Positions 43,502 to 51,798 of a stretch of DNA of 64,000 nucleotides are shown piece by piece. The notes beneath the pieces were generated by a model, which did not search any database, had not been told where the DNA came from, and was given only the letters and a program-made list of their open reading frames with translations. Position 1 is the first letter of the stretch, and each line of letters begins with the position of its first letter. Source of the stretch: a bacterium (GTDB lineage Bacteria; Zixibacteria; MSB-5A5; GN15; FEB-12); the NCBI GenBank assembly GCA_030605565.1, contig JAUWIB010000112.1, positions 1-64,000 of the forward strand, read 5' to 3'. The position numbers and the translations under genes were made by a program.

Positions 43502-44038
43502 ATGATAGACAACAACGACAAACATTGGACGGCTGCCACCGGTGTAACCGCCGGTACGGATTCCCGTGAGGGGGCGAGAACGAAACAGAACACGCCGCTC
43601 TCGGAAGTCTTCCACGCCCTCACCGACCGACTTCGCAAGGAGTACAATATCGACAAGGGAGTCCTGGTGCTTCGGAACGACGAAGCTCGCCAGTTGGCGG
43701 CGGTATCAACCTGGCATCGTGGTATAGCCCGCGATGGGTTGCGGCTCAATCTTCCCGTTGACGCCTCGCTCTTTGAGAAAGTGGCTGAGCAAGGTCATGT
43801 CTACACCGAGGATTTCTGCGAGTCGTTCAGCGGCAATTTCTTTGAACGCAAGTTGCTGCTGGACGATGATTCCCGCTCATTCGTCCTGCAACCGCTCAAG
43901 AGCGATGGCCGCGTGTTGGGATTGCTTGGATACAGTTCGCGTATGCCGATGGCTTTTGTCACATTCGAAGAAGGGGCACTGGACGATATCTGCGATCGGC
44001 TGGGGTCAATAATCGAAAAACTGGTTTACCATCAGTAA
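43502..44038 (+). CDS. GAF-domain protein
   Basis: A 178-aa cytoplasmic protein. After a polar N-terminus of about 35 residues, a GAF-like domain follows: LSEVFHALTDRLRKEYNIDK, GVLVLRNDEARQLAAVSTWH, NLPVDASLFEKVAEQGHVYT, SFVLQPLKSDGRVLGLLGYS and FEEGALDDICDRLGSIIEKL. No effector or catalytic domain is attached. It lies 20 bp after the NtrC-like gene and presumably supplies a ligand-sensing part to the same unit. It is convergent with mltG, 7 bp apart. Confidence 0.8.
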   Translation: MIDNNDKHWTAATGVTAGTDSREGARTKQNTPLSEVFHALTDRLRKEYNIDKGVLVLRNDEARQLAAVSTWHRGIARDGLRLNLPVDASLFEKVAEQGHVYTEDFCESFSGNFFERKLLLDDDSRSFVLQPLKSDGRVLGLLGYSSRMPMAFVTFEEGALDDICDRLGSIIEKLVYHQ

Positions 44039-44045
44039 GTAACGC

Positions 44046-45170
44046 TCAGTTATTCTCCCGGGCGGCCTGAATCTCCCGTCGAGCGCGATTGTGCTCGGCG
44101 TTGGTGCGTGAGAAACGATGACCGCCTTTATTGTCAGCCACAAAATACAAGTACTCGGTTTCTTGAGGTAACAGCGCCGCCTTTATCGAGGCCAGCCCGG
44201 GCGAGTTGATCGCCGTAGGGGGCAAACCCTTCCTGAGATAAGTATTGTAGGGCGTGTCTCGTTCGAGGTCCTTTCGATACAACGGACGGTCCAGTCCACC
44301 CAGGCCATAAACAACGGTGGGGTCGGCGTCTAACTTCATATTCGCCCGCAATCGATTGGTGTAGACCGAGGCGACAATTACCCGTTCGGAATCCAGGCCG
44401 GTTTCCGCCTCAATGATTGAGGCCAGCCTGATGATTTCATCTCTGGAGAGGTCCATGGGAAGGTGTTCCGGCCAGATGGAATCGGTCATCGAGCGGTGCA
44501 TCGCCACCATCTCCTCAACAGCATCCTTGGCGTCTGCGCCCCACGGGAAGAAGTATGTCTCGGGGAATAAATATCCCTCGAGGCTGGGAAGTCCCATCTT
44601 CTTCAGGGATATCGTATCTTTCACCACCGACATCACCTCGGTGGAGTCATGGTCAAGCTTCTCGGCCAAAATCGCGGCTACCTGCCACAGCGTGGCGCCT
44701 TCGGGGACGGTTACCTTGATGCGCACGAAATCAGCTTCGCAAAACTTCCTTAGGACCGACCGACAGGAGTTCTCGCCCTTGAAATCATAGCGCCCCGGCG
44801 TGAGTTTCCGATCTGTTCCGAACCAACGAGCGGCGAGTTTCAAAGTTAGGCGTGATTCAACTATTCCCGCAACCAGCAACTCGTTGGCGACAGACTCAAA
44901 CGATGCGCCCGACTCGATGATGATCGGCGCCACCCGATCACCCAGGTCTACCTGGTGATAATACGAATAACCGGCCCACGCGACAGTTGCCGCCGCTACC
45001 ACCAGCAGTCCAAACAGATATGTCTTGATCCGTTTCATGCTACCGAAAGCTCTTACCAACAGGCTCACCGCAAACAGTACCAGTCCGACCAATAGCAGAA
45101 AGGTGCTGACCAGAAGATACCAGGGGTACTCCCACCAGCGTACGTTCGTTTGATCAGCGCGGTTGCTCAT
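44046..45170 (-). CDS. mltG: Endolytic murein transglycosylase MltG (YceG)
   Basis: A membrane-bound enzyme that cuts nascent peptidoglycan glycan strands. The 374 aa include a LysM-like region (VTVPEGATLWQVAAILAEKL) and the YceG catalytic core. The core has LPSLEGYLFPETYFFPWGAD, LASIIEAETGLDSERVIVAS with the catalytic Glu (about residue 252), VYTNRLRANMKLDADPTVVY and the C-terminal INSPGLASIKAALLP and YLYFVADNKGGHRFS. Most MltG proteins have one N-terminal helix; here there are two (WYLLVSTFLLLVGLVLFAVS and TYLFGLLVVAAATVAWAGY). A start at Met45 would give the usual form, but neither start has a good ribosome-binding site. It overlaps ruvX by 17 bp. Confidence 0.93.
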   Translation of the reverse strand: MSNRADQTNVRWWEYPWYLLVSTFLLLVGLVLFAVSLLVRAFGSMKRIKTYLFGLLVVAAATVAWAGYSYYHQVDLGDRVAPIIIESGASFESVANELLVAGIVESRLTLKLAARWFGTDRKLTPGRYDFKGENSCRSVLRKFCEADFVRIKVTVPEGATLWQVAAILAEKLDHDSTEVMSVVKDTISLKKMGLPSLEGYLFPETYFFPWGADAKDAVEEMVAMHRSMTDSIWPEHLPMDLSRDEIIRLASIIEAETGLDSERVIVASVYTNRLRANMKLDADPTVVYGLGGLDRPLYRKDLERDTPYNTYLRKGLPPTAINSPGLASIKAALLPQETEYLYFVADNKGGHRFSRTNAEHNRARREIQAARENN

Positions 45171-45585
45171 CGAGGAACCGTTGCAGGATAATCACCGCCG
45201 CTAATCGGTCGAGCCGTTTCTTGTCCTGGCCAACTTTCTTGCCGTGAGCGTGAATCACGTCGGCCGCTTCGATCGTACTGTATCGTTCATCTACTTTGTG
45301 TATCGGCCCTTCGTAAACGGATTGCAACTCCTCGACAAATCGATCAACCTCGCGGCACTTGTCACTCTTGTCGCCGGACGGCATCAGAGGATACCCGACG
45401 ACGATACCGTTTGGCTTGATCTCGCTGATAAAGCGCGCAATCCGCTCAAGAGCGTCACGTTGCGACTTTACTTCAAGAGTCGTCAAGGCCGAGGCGATCA
45501 GTCCGGTCGGATCGCTTTTGGCCAGCCCGATCCGACGGCGACCGTAGTCGATACCGAGATAAGTGTGACCGGAATCGTTGTTCAT
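45154..45585 (-). CDS. ruvX: Putative pre-16S rRNA nuclease / Holliday junction resolvase-like RuvX (YqgF)
   Basis: A 143-aa RNase H-fold nuclease involved in 16S rRNA 5' maturation in E. coli. Motifs are YLGIDYGRRRIGLAKSDPTG with the first catalytic Asp, IVVGYPLMPSGDKSDKCREV, VDERYSTIEAADVI with an Asp-Glu pair and the C-terminal LDRLAAVIILQRFLDE. Length and motif order are standard. ruvX and mltG are often neighbours in bacteria, and the overlap here suggests co-translation. Confidence 0.93.
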   Translation of the reverse strand: MNNDSGHTYLGIDYGRRRIGLAKSDPTGLIASALTTLEVKSQRDALERIARFISEIKPNGIVVGYPLMPSGDKSDKCREVDRFVEELQSVYEGPIHKVDERYSTIEAADVIHAHGKKVGQDKKRLDRLAAVIILQRFLDEQPR

Positions 45586-45830
45586 CTGCGGAATCTAAGC
45601 GTTCAACGACTCAAGGTCAATCAATACAAAGAAGCGTCGGACGGGTGACCCATCTCCGCCGCGGCGGGGTGGGTTTCTAAGCTAGAGCTACGATCGACGA
45701 TGGCATGATAGACAAATGTGGAACATGGACAGCTTTTTGTTTAGCTCGGGGATTCATCTGATCCCAGGGCAAGCCCTGGGGCACCCGGCTAAAAAAGGTT
45801 TCGGGGAACGACTGGTGGTTGCGGCCGTCG

Positions 45831-47090
45831 CTACGTCTTGCGCTCTTTTTTCTTGGCGGCGGGGAAGAGAATGTTGTTCAGGATCAGACGATATCCCGGC
45901 GAATGTTTGTGCAGCACCAGTTCGGTCGGTGGATCATGGACCAGGTGGCGGTAATCCTCCGGGTCGTGACCGGACAGAAAGGTGAACGTGCCCCGCCCCA
46001 GGTTGCCGTGGATATAGCGCACTTCGTCAAAGTTGTCCGGTTGCCCCAGCACGACCACGAACTTCTTCAACAGCGACTTGCGAAAGCCGGTGGTCTGCCC
46101 GAGAAAGCCGTTGACAGTGTTGGTGTGGCATTGCGTCAGCATGGTCGGCACCGGGTCCAGTTTGGCGGCGAAGTCAAACAGGTAGAAATAGTCCTGACGT
46201 TCATCGAGAAACCGCACCAACCTGTCCGGATAGGTATCGATGTCGGAGTGGCTGTACACCATCGGATCGAACTCCAGTCGAAAATTCTCAAAGGCGAAGG
46301 TCCGTGTGAAATCAAGGGCTGCCTGAGCACCGGGATCGATCGGGTCGCCGTCGATCTGACGCGGCACGATATCCAACCCCTCGGCGGCCAGCGCGATATC
46401 GACTGTCTCCGGCGCGGAACACATCGAGAAAAAGAACCCACCGCGACGCACGTAATCGTACACCGTCCTGGCCACATCGAGTTTCATCTGAGAAACCTTA
46501 CTGTAGCCCAGCTTCCGAGCCATTTCCTCGTTGCTTCGCACTTCTGCCTGGTACCAAAGCTGATTGCGAAACGCGCCGTAGAACTTGCCGTACTGGCCGG
46601 TAAAATCCTCATGGTGACAGTGCAGCCAGTCGTACTCTTCAAGCGCCCCGGCCAACAGGTCTTCATCGTAGACGTTGTCGTACTTGATCTCGGCGTAGGT
46701 CAAGGCGAGCGTCACGGCATCGTCCCAAGGCTCATTGGTGGGGGGAGAATAAACGGCGATAACGGGCGCTTTCTCAAGCTCGACCCGCTCCATATTCTCA
46801 ACCTCGATCTGACGATAGATATCCGCGACCTGCCCGGACGTTATTCGCTGGGCCGAGACACCCATGAGCAAACACAGGTCACTCATCTCCGTAACGTCAT
46901 CGATCAGGAACGACCCCCCGCGATAGTTGAGCAACCACTCGGCATGGTAACCTTTGTCCAGGGCGCGAAAGCAAACGCCGTACGCCTTGAGATGATCGGT
47001 CTGACTGTCATCCATCGGGATAAACAGCGACGCCGCGTGCAACGGCGCGGTGAGGGCTATTGCGATTATGAATACGAGTGTTCTAATCAT
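45831..47090 (-). CDS. Conserved secreted protein of unknown function
   Basis: A 419-aa exported protein with a signal peptide (MIRTLVFIIAIALTAPLHAA). The mature part opens SLFIPMDDSQTDHLKAYGVC and has strongly patterned segments: HAEWLLNYRGGSFLIDDV, EKAPVIAVYSPPTNEPWDDA, WLHCHHEDFTGQYGKFYGAF, FFFSMCSAPETVDIALAAEG, GRGTFTFLSGHDPEDYRH and SPGYRLILNNILFPAAKKK. I recall close relatives in Bacteroidetes that carry the name 'asparagine synthetase B'. No glutaminase or ATP-pyrophosphatase motif supports that name. The fold of several segments is reminiscent of glutamine-amidotransferase-like (ThuA/DJ-1-like) proteins, but this is only an impression. The ribosome-binding site is weak. Confidence 0.75.
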   Translation of the reverse strand: MIRTLVFIIAIALTAPLHAASLFIPMDDSQTDHLKAYGVCFRALDKGYHAEWLLNYRGGSFLIDDVTEMSDLCLLMGVSAQRITSGQVADIYRQIEVENMERVELEKAPVIAVYSPPTNEPWDDAVTLALTYAEIKYDNVYDEDLLAGALEEYDWLHCHHEDFTGQYGKFYGAFRNQLWYQAEVRSNEEMARKLGYSKVSQMKLDVARTVYDYVRRGGFFFSMCSAPETVDIALAAEGLDIVPRQIDGDPIDPGAQAALDFTRTFAFENFRLEFDPMVYSHSDIDTYPDRLVRFLDERQDYFYLFDFAAKLDPVPTMLTQCHTNTVNGFLGQTTGFRKSLLKKFVVVLGQPDNFDEVRYIHGNLGRGTFTFLSGHDPEDYRHLVHDPPTELVLHKHSPGYRLILNNILFPAAKKKERKT

Positions 47091-47142
47091 CGTTCTATTT
47101 CGTATCTGACGCGCACAGCGCGAAGAACAGGCTCACCTGTGT

Positions 47143-47245
47143 CACCCTGAGCGTAGCCGAAGGGTCACAAACGTCTTTCTGGGTACGTCATACTTCGACT
47201 CCGCTCAGCATGACGGTGCGTGGGCGGCAGATGTCCACATCTGCC
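47143..47245. repeat. Inverted CCTGAGC/GCTCAG repeats and a GGCAGATG palindrome
   Basis: CACCCTGAGCGTAGCCGAAG (47142-47161) and the inverted ACTTCGACTCCGCTCAGCAT (47190-47209) face each other, followed by GGCAGATGTCCACATCTGCC at 47226-47245. These fill most of the 321-bp gap 47091-47411. Confidence 0.6.
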
Positions 47246-47323
47246 CCCTTATACACAAGACTCAAAGTAACGATTACGAGACTTTTGGCAACAGTGATTT
47301 TACGGGGGGGCGTGCAGTTCCGG

Positions 47324-47352
47324 TTGCGCGACACGCGACTTGTAGCTATATT
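47324..47352 (+). promoter_or_regulatory. Sigma-70-type promoter of the HsdR_N-type nuclease gene
   Basis: TTGCGC (47324-47329), a 17-bp spacer and TATATT (47347-47352), 60 nt upstream of the ATG. Confidence 0.5.
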
Positions 47353-47411
47353 ACGTGCGGCTGTTAATTGAATAGTGGGAACCGAAGAACTAAAGGCGAG
47401 GAGGTAGGCAA

Positions 47412-48473
47412 ATGGATATTGAGGGCAAAACCATTTGGCAGTTGGCATGCGGTGACACTGATCGCAACTATGCCGATGTATGTCTAAAGTGGGACGTCAT
47501 CCTAAACGGACCAGGTTATGCTGGGAAATGGCACAAGTGCGAAGAGCAGCTTCGAAATGATGGTTGGACGTCTAAGAAGCTTTCAGACTTGAGACGATTC
47601 GCGGAAGATATAAAGGATGGCGACATCGTTGTTCTGCGTCTGGGTACAAAGAAAGTCATGGGGGTGGGTGTTGTAGTCGGTGGATATGATTGGAGCAATA
47701 TTTTCTCGGACGTAGATGGTTGGAATCTGCAGCATTTCCGACGAGTGAAATGGTATTGGAGGGGGGGGGACCAGGTCCCAGATTTAGCAACTTACGCAAT
47801 GAAGCTCGGTGATACGACACAGAAGCTGGATTCTAAGAAAGTAGAGGTAACCAACTGGCTCAGGGGTTTGAGCATTCCTCAGAGCGAGATTGACCGTGAC
47901 TTGGTCCAACTACCGCAGGAAAGCTCTAAACCTGTCACAATTGAACAGGTCTCCGAGTACTTGTTCGACAGCGGCGTGTCCAGCAACTCGGTTGAGACCC
48001 TTGTCACGGAAATCGACGAACTAGTGCAGATCGCCAAATGGTACAACAAAGAAAGAGAGAACAGCCCCTCAGAGTCGGAAACTGTCTCATACCTGGTGGT
48101 TCCTCTCCTACGGGCTCTCGGTTGGACACATCAGAAAATGGCGATTGAATGGCATAACGTCGATATCGCACTTTTCAGCAGTTTGCCGAGAAGCCCTGAG
48201 ACGACTAGTGTAGTGGTCGAGGCGAAGAAGAAGGGGAACTCATGTTTGATGGCGAAGTCGCAGGCTGAAACATACGCCAAAGATAAGACGAACTGTACCA
48301 GACTAATTGTGACGGACGGTCTCAGGTATGGAGTGTATGTACGAAACGGAGCCGAATTCGATTTGCTGGCGTATCTCAACCTCACTGCCATGAAGGACGG
48401 CTATCCGATCTACGATGATTGTAAAGGGGCCAAAGAAGCTCTTCAGGCTATGATGCCCGAATTCAATGGGTAA
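47412..48473 (+). CDS. Stand-alone restriction-type nuclease: PUA/EVE-like domain plus HsdR_N-type PD-(D/E)XK domain
   Basis: A 353-aa cytoplasmic protein with a strong GAGGAGG ribosome-binding site 7 nt before the ATG. Residues 5-125 resemble a PUA/EVE-like fold (IWQLACGDTDRNYADVCLKW, DIKDGDIVVLRLGTKKVMGV, WNLQHFRRVKWYW), a fold used to read modified bases. Residues about 215-345 match the N-terminal nuclease domain of type I HsdR: SESETVSYLVVPLLRALGW, IEWHNVDIALF with the catalytic Asp, TTSVVVEAKKKGNSCLM with the E-x-K, and AETYAKDKTNCTRLIVTDGL. No helicase, methylase or specificity gene is adjacent, so it is not a type I system. A type IV, modification-dependent restriction enzyme is a reasonable inference. 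Confidence 0.75.
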   Translation: MDIEGKTIWQLACGDTDRNYADVCLKWDVILNGPGYAGKWHKCEEQLRNDGWTSKKLSDLRRFAEDIKDGDIVVLRLGTKKVMGVGVVVGGYDWSNIFSDVDGWNLQHFRRVKWYWRGGDQVPDLATYAMKLGDTTQKLDSKKVEVTNWLRGLSIPQSEIDRDLVQLPQESSKPVTIEQVSEYLFDSGVSSNSVETLVTEIDELVQIAKWYNKERENSPSESETVSYLVVPLLRALGWTHQKMAIEWHNVDIALFSSLPRSPETTSVVVEAKKKGNSCLMAKSQAETYAKDKTNCTRLIVTDGLRYGVYVRNGAEFDLLAYLNLTAMKDGYPIYDDCKGAKEALQAMMPEFNG

Positions 48474-48529
48474 TCCTTGGAGCACCTGATGATGACTACC
48501 CGGACAGCCACTACTCCATCTTTTGACCT

Positions 48530-48558
48530 TTGCAAGAATCGTCCGTTCCATTTATATT
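48530..48558 (+). promoter_or_regulatory. Sigma-70-type promoter of the ACT-domain gene
   Basis: TTGCAA (48530-48535), a 17-bp spacer and TATATT (48553-48558), with the ATG 50 nt further on. Confidence 0.6.
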
Positions 48559-48607
48559 GTGAGTAGCGCCGGTGAAATGTACTGTAGTATCAGCAAGGAA
48601 GTCACCA

Positions 48608-49072
48608 ATGGCTGAAACAGTGAAGATAGTTGAGTATTTCTATGCAGTAGTCGGCGACCGGCCCGGTGAGGTTCGGCGGCTGATGGAGCATCTGAGCGAG
48701 AAGGGTGTGAACTTGCTTGCTTTCACAGCCTTTCCCGTCGGCGGTGATAAGTCGCAGTTGGATTTCTTCCCGGAGAATCCGAACCTGCTTCAGGATGCCG
48801 CCCGAGACGCCGGGGTAGAGTTAGTCGGACCCAGGAAAGCCTTTCTCATTCAGGGTGATGATCGGGTTGGCGCTCTTCACCATCACCATTTGATGCTGGC
48901 CAACGCCAATATTAATGTACATGCCGCCAACGGTGTCGTGAGCGGGTCCGGCAAGTACGGTTACATCCTGTGGGTGACGCCGGACGATTTGAAGAGGGCC
49001 GCGGAGGTGCTGGTGGGGGGAGAGACGGACGGACACTTCGGAACCCTGAGCCCGGGTTCGGTTGACTGGTAA
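48608..49072 (+). CDS. ACT-domain protein, 154 aa
   Basis: A small regulatory-type protein made of two ACT-like halves: VEYFYAVVGDRPGEVRRLME with LSEKGVNLLAFTAFPVG, and RKAFLIQGDDRVGALHHHHL with LANANINVHAANGVVSG. ACT domains bind amino acids or other small ligands; no enzyme domain is attached. The start at 48608 (MAETVKIVEYF) has AAGGAA 7 nt upstream and lies behind a good promoter, so the frame's earlier ATG at 48572 is not used. It sits between two restriction-type genes but has no obvious link to them. Confidence 0.82.
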   Translation: MAETVKIVEYFYAVVGDRPGEVRRLMEHLSEKGVNLLAFTAFPVGGDKSQLDFFPENPNLLQDAARDAGVELVGPRKAFLIQGDDRVGALHHHHLMLANANINVHAANGVVSGSGKYGYILWVTPDDLKRAAEVLVGGETDGHFGTLSPGSVDW

Positions 49073-49154
49073 GGCAGGCACGGCGCTGTCATTATGCAGG
49101 CTACGCCCGGAACTCAACAGTAGAAGTCCCGCCTAAAGAAGCAGTCGGAAGCTG

Positions 49155-50000
49155 TCACTTCACCAGCGCTCGCAGCACGGCCAGGTTTTCGATGTCTTCG
49201 GCCAGGTCGTCCCCTTTGGGGGTCTCGAGAATCATCGGGATATTCTTCAGCCGCCGGTCGTTGACGATATTGCGGAACCCTTCCAGCCCGATAAACCCCT
49301 TGCCGATATGTTCGTGCCGATCCTTGCGTGAGTCGAATTCCTTCTTGCTGTCGTTCATGTGAATGACCTTAAGCAGGTCCAGACCGACCACATCATCAAA
49401 CTGTTTGATCGTTTTCTCGTACTCTTTTGGATCGGTTAGCGGATACCCGGCGGCGAAAATGTGGCACGTGTCCAGACAGACACCCATGTGCTCTTTGTTC
49501 TCCACGCCGTCGATCATTTGAGCCAGTTGCTCGAATCGGTAACCGAGATTGGAACCCTGTCCGGCCGTACTCTCCAAGAGCAGCGTGACCTGATTGTCAT
49601 CCAATTCATTAAACATACGGTTAATGTTTGCGATGATCCGCGCCATGCCGGTTTCTTCGCCGGAGCCGACATGCGATCCGGGGTGCATCACCAGATTGGG
49701 TATCTTGAGCAGCTTGCAGCACTCCATCTCCTCCCGAAGTGACAGACGCGACTTTTCGCCCAGAGCGTCATCGGGTGAAGCGATATTGATCAGATAACTA
49801 GTGTGCGATAACGCCACCGTAACACCGGTAGTCTCTATGGCCTCAAAGAACTTGTCAATTTCCTTTGGATCCAGTTTCCTCGCCCGCCACTGATTGTTGG
49901 ACTTGTTGAACATCTGGATCGTGTCACATGTGGCTTTCTTACCACGCTCGACTGCGTTGAAGATACCACCGGCGATAGATTCATGGGCGCCAAACAGCAT
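49155..50000 (-). CDS. nfo: Endonuclease IV (AP endonuclease)
   Basis: A zinc-dependent AP endonuclease of base-excision repair, 281 aa, standard length. The TIM-barrel motifs with metal ligands are all present: GAHESIAGGIFNAVERG, HTSYLINIASPD, LVMHPGSHVGSGEETG, LLLESTAGQGSNLGYRFEQL, GVCLDTCHIFAAGYPL, VIHMNDSKKEFDSRKDRHEH with IGKGFIG, and PMILETPKG. It has its own start, and GGAG-like bases (complement of 50004-50008) lie near the ATG. It is divergent from the HARE-HTH nuclease gene, 160 bp apart. Confidence 0.96.
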   Translation of the reverse strand: MLFGAHESIAGGIFNAVERGKKATCDTIQMFNKSNNQWRARKLDPKEIDKFFEAIETTGVTVALSHTSYLINIASPDDALGEKSRLSLREEMECCKLLKIPNLVMHPGSHVGSGEETGMARIIANINRMFNELDDNQVTLLLESTAGQGSNLGYRFEQLAQMIDGVENKEHMGVCLDTCHIFAAGYPLTDPKEYEKTIKQFDDVVGLDLLKVIHMNDSKKEFDSRKDRHEHIGKGFIGLEGFRNIVNDRRLKNIPMILETPKGDDLAEDIENLAVLRALVK

Positions 50001-50102
50001 AGGACTCCTGTCGCATCATTATTCCCGTGTCCGGTCCGGTTTAAGATACCGATTCGGCTAACAAAAGCAAACTGCAATCCGTGGGTTACCGACGATATTG
50101 GC

Positions 50103-50131
50103 TTGACCTCTAAACGCGTCGGGGTTACCTT
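50103..50131 (+). promoter_or_regulatory. Possible promoter of the HARE-HTH/Mrr nuclease gene
   Basis: TTGACC (50103-50108), a 17-bp spacer and TACCTT (50126-50131). The -35 is good and the -10 is weak. Confidence 0.4.
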
Positions 50132-50160
50132 TTGGTCAGTGTATAGTTGAGGAGTATCCA

Positions 50161-50988
50161 ATGGTTAAAGACGCAAGACAGACCAAAGCGAAATCGTCGA
50201 AGACTAGCCCCAGCCCAGAGCTCTTGTCCTACTGTGACGCCGCAGAACAGATTCTGAGGGATGTGAAAACGGCTCTCAAGTATAAGGAACTATCTGACAA
50301 AGCGAATAAAAAGGGAATCCTCCGAACTGAGTCTGCGACGCCTGACATCTCAATGTATGTCTCCCTGAGAGGTGAAATAAAGCGCCGGCAGCAGAGAAGC
50401 GAGGCACAACGCTTCAAATTCTTGGGGAATGGCATATTCACTCTGGTGGAGTTGATCACTGGAGCACCTGCCAAGAAAACAAAATCGGCGATAGAACAAG
50501 TGCGTGAATCGCGCGAGGAGGCTTACAAGGCGCTCTACAAGGCTCTTACGTCCGCAAACCAAGGGCCTAACTTCGAGACGATGGCTGCGGACCTTCTCAT
50601 AGCCATGGGATACGAGGATGTTGAAGTGATCGGTGGCCATGATGATCGTGGAGTGGACATTCTGTGTGAGAAGCGCGACGGGATCATGCGGGTGCGGTTT
50701 GCGATACAATGCAAGTGCGTACGGGAGAGTAAACAGGTGGGACCCAAAGATGTCAGCACTCTTAGAGATAATCTGTCAACCTATGGTTGCCAACAGGGCA
50801 TCATCGTCACGACAAGCGTTTTGAATGACGACGCAAAGAAAAAGGCCTCGGAAACAGGAAAAGATCGGATTCACTACATTGAGCGTAACGAGTTGTTTGA
50901 CCTGTTTGCGAGTAACGGGATTGGCCTGCGATCTGAGGAGGTGAGATTTTTCCAACTCGATACCTCACAGTACGACTTCCTCAACTGA
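50161..50988 (+). CDS. HARE-HTH plus Mrr-type restriction endonuclease
   Basis: A 275-aa protein with TGAGGAG 6 nt before the ATG. Residues about 20-100 form a HARE-HTH winged helix: YCDAAEQILRDVKTALKYKE, ISMYVSLRGEIKRRQQR and RFKFLGNGIFTLVEL. In other proteins this domain has been proposed to sense modified bases. Residues about 140-235 are an Mrr-type PD-(D/E)XK nuclease with FETMAADLLIAMGYEDVEV, GGHDDRGVDILCEKRDG (catalytic Asp) and VRFAIQCKCVRES (Q-x-K), then QQGIIVTTSVLNDDAKKKAS. No methylase is nearby. It is probably a modification-dependent (type IV) restriction enzyme. The 334-bp stretch 50989-51322 shows only a few palindromes. Confidence 0.85.
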   Translation: MVKDARQTKAKSSKTSPSPELLSYCDAAEQILRDVKTALKYKELSDKANKKGILRTESATPDISMYVSLRGEIKRRQQRSEAQRFKFLGNGIFTLVELITGAPAKKTKSAIEQVRESREEAYKALYKALTSANQGPNFETMAADLLIAMGYEDVEVIGGHDDRGVDILCEKRDGIMRVRFAIQCKCVRESKQVGPKDVSTLRDNLSTYGCQQGIIVTTSVLNDDAKKKASETGKDRIHYIERNELFDLFASNGIGLRSEEVRFFQLDTSQYDFLN

Positions 50989-51322
50989 GAGTACTTGCAG
51001 GGAAAGGTCTCAGCCGGCAGCTTCGTCGTCCGGCCCCACTCCCTTACTCCTTAGTCCTCCAGCCATGTCCTCAAGACCTTGCCAAGTTTCGATCAAATCG
51101 ACCCACGGCCGACCTTAACCCAAATCGGCCGCGGTCCTGACTTTTCGACAAACTTCCGGCGCCGCACAAACAAGCCGCTGGCACCTATAGCCGACCTGCA
51201 GTCCACGCCTTGACTATTGCCCTGAGATTTTCCTGGAAACCCGTTTTTCCACTGACACGATCTGTCACCCCCCCCTGTTACCATGAGTTCGAGAGAACAT
51301 GAACCTGGTAAGGGGTAAACAA

Positions 51323-51748
51323 ATGGAGCAATCGATTTTAATCAGAGACACCGGTGTCAAGATAACCGATATCCTTGACATGATCTCGCGGGGGCTGTCG
51401 TATTATCAGATCCTGCTGTCCGACTCGCGGTTGACGCTGGCCGATATCATGGTGACGGCCAAACTGGCCAAGGAGTTGATCGATAACTTCGTAACACCGG
51501 AGCACACGATCATTGTCGACAGTTCGATAGAGATCATCGCCACCGGAGGGCGGATCATCAACGTATCGAAGTTACGAGAGGAACATCCGCGCGCTTTTAT
51601 GAAATGGAATGAAAGCGAAGAAGCGCAACTCACCGAGCTTTTTCACGCCGGCAAGAGCATGGTCGAGATGGCCAATGTGCTTCAGCGCAAGTGCGGCGCA
51701 ATCAAACTGCGATTGGAGAAACTGGGGCTGATAAAGGCGGAAGAGTAG
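51323..51748 (+). CDS. Small DNA-binding protein: DUF433-like plus SANT/HTH-like segment
   Basis: A 141-aa soluble protein. The N-terminal half (TGVKITDILDMISRGLSYYQ, ILLSDSRLTLADIMVTAKLA) has the DUF433 antitoxin-like pattern (G-x-x-I-x-x-I-x-x-x-L-S-x-x-x-I). The C-terminal half (WNESEEAQLTELFHAGKSMV, EMANVLQRKCGAIKLRLEKL) looks like a Myb/SANT-type DNA-binding helix set. DUF433 proteins often pair with VapC/DUF5615-type toxins, but no toxin gene is adjacent. The start at 51323 (MEQSIL) has AAGGGG 7 nt upstream and is preferred over 51299. Confidence 0.7.
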   Translation: MEQSILIRDTGVKITDILDMISRGLSYYQILLSDSRLTLADIMVTAKLAKELIDNFVTPEHTIIVDSSIEIIATGGRIINVSKLREEHPRAFMKWNESEEAQLTELFHAGKSMVEMANVLQRKCGAIKLRLEKLGLIKAEE

Positions 51749-51798
51749 CGGTCGAGCGATTTCACTCATAAGACGCTGCGATCCTGTGCACTGTGGGC

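Noticed and set aside
45831-47090. Naming this gene asparagine synthetase B
   Set aside because: I recall that name on relatives, but neither the N-terminal Cys glutaminase motif nor the synthetase PP-loop is present.
45819-47150. Open frame of 443 codons on the + strand opposite the secreted protein at 45831-47090
   Set aside because: It covers the same bases as a protein with a signal peptide and conserved-looking segments. The composition is typical of a shadow frame.
47412-48473. Type I restriction system based on the HsdR_N-like domain
   Set aside because: No helicase motor in the protein and no hsdM or hsdS gene nearby.
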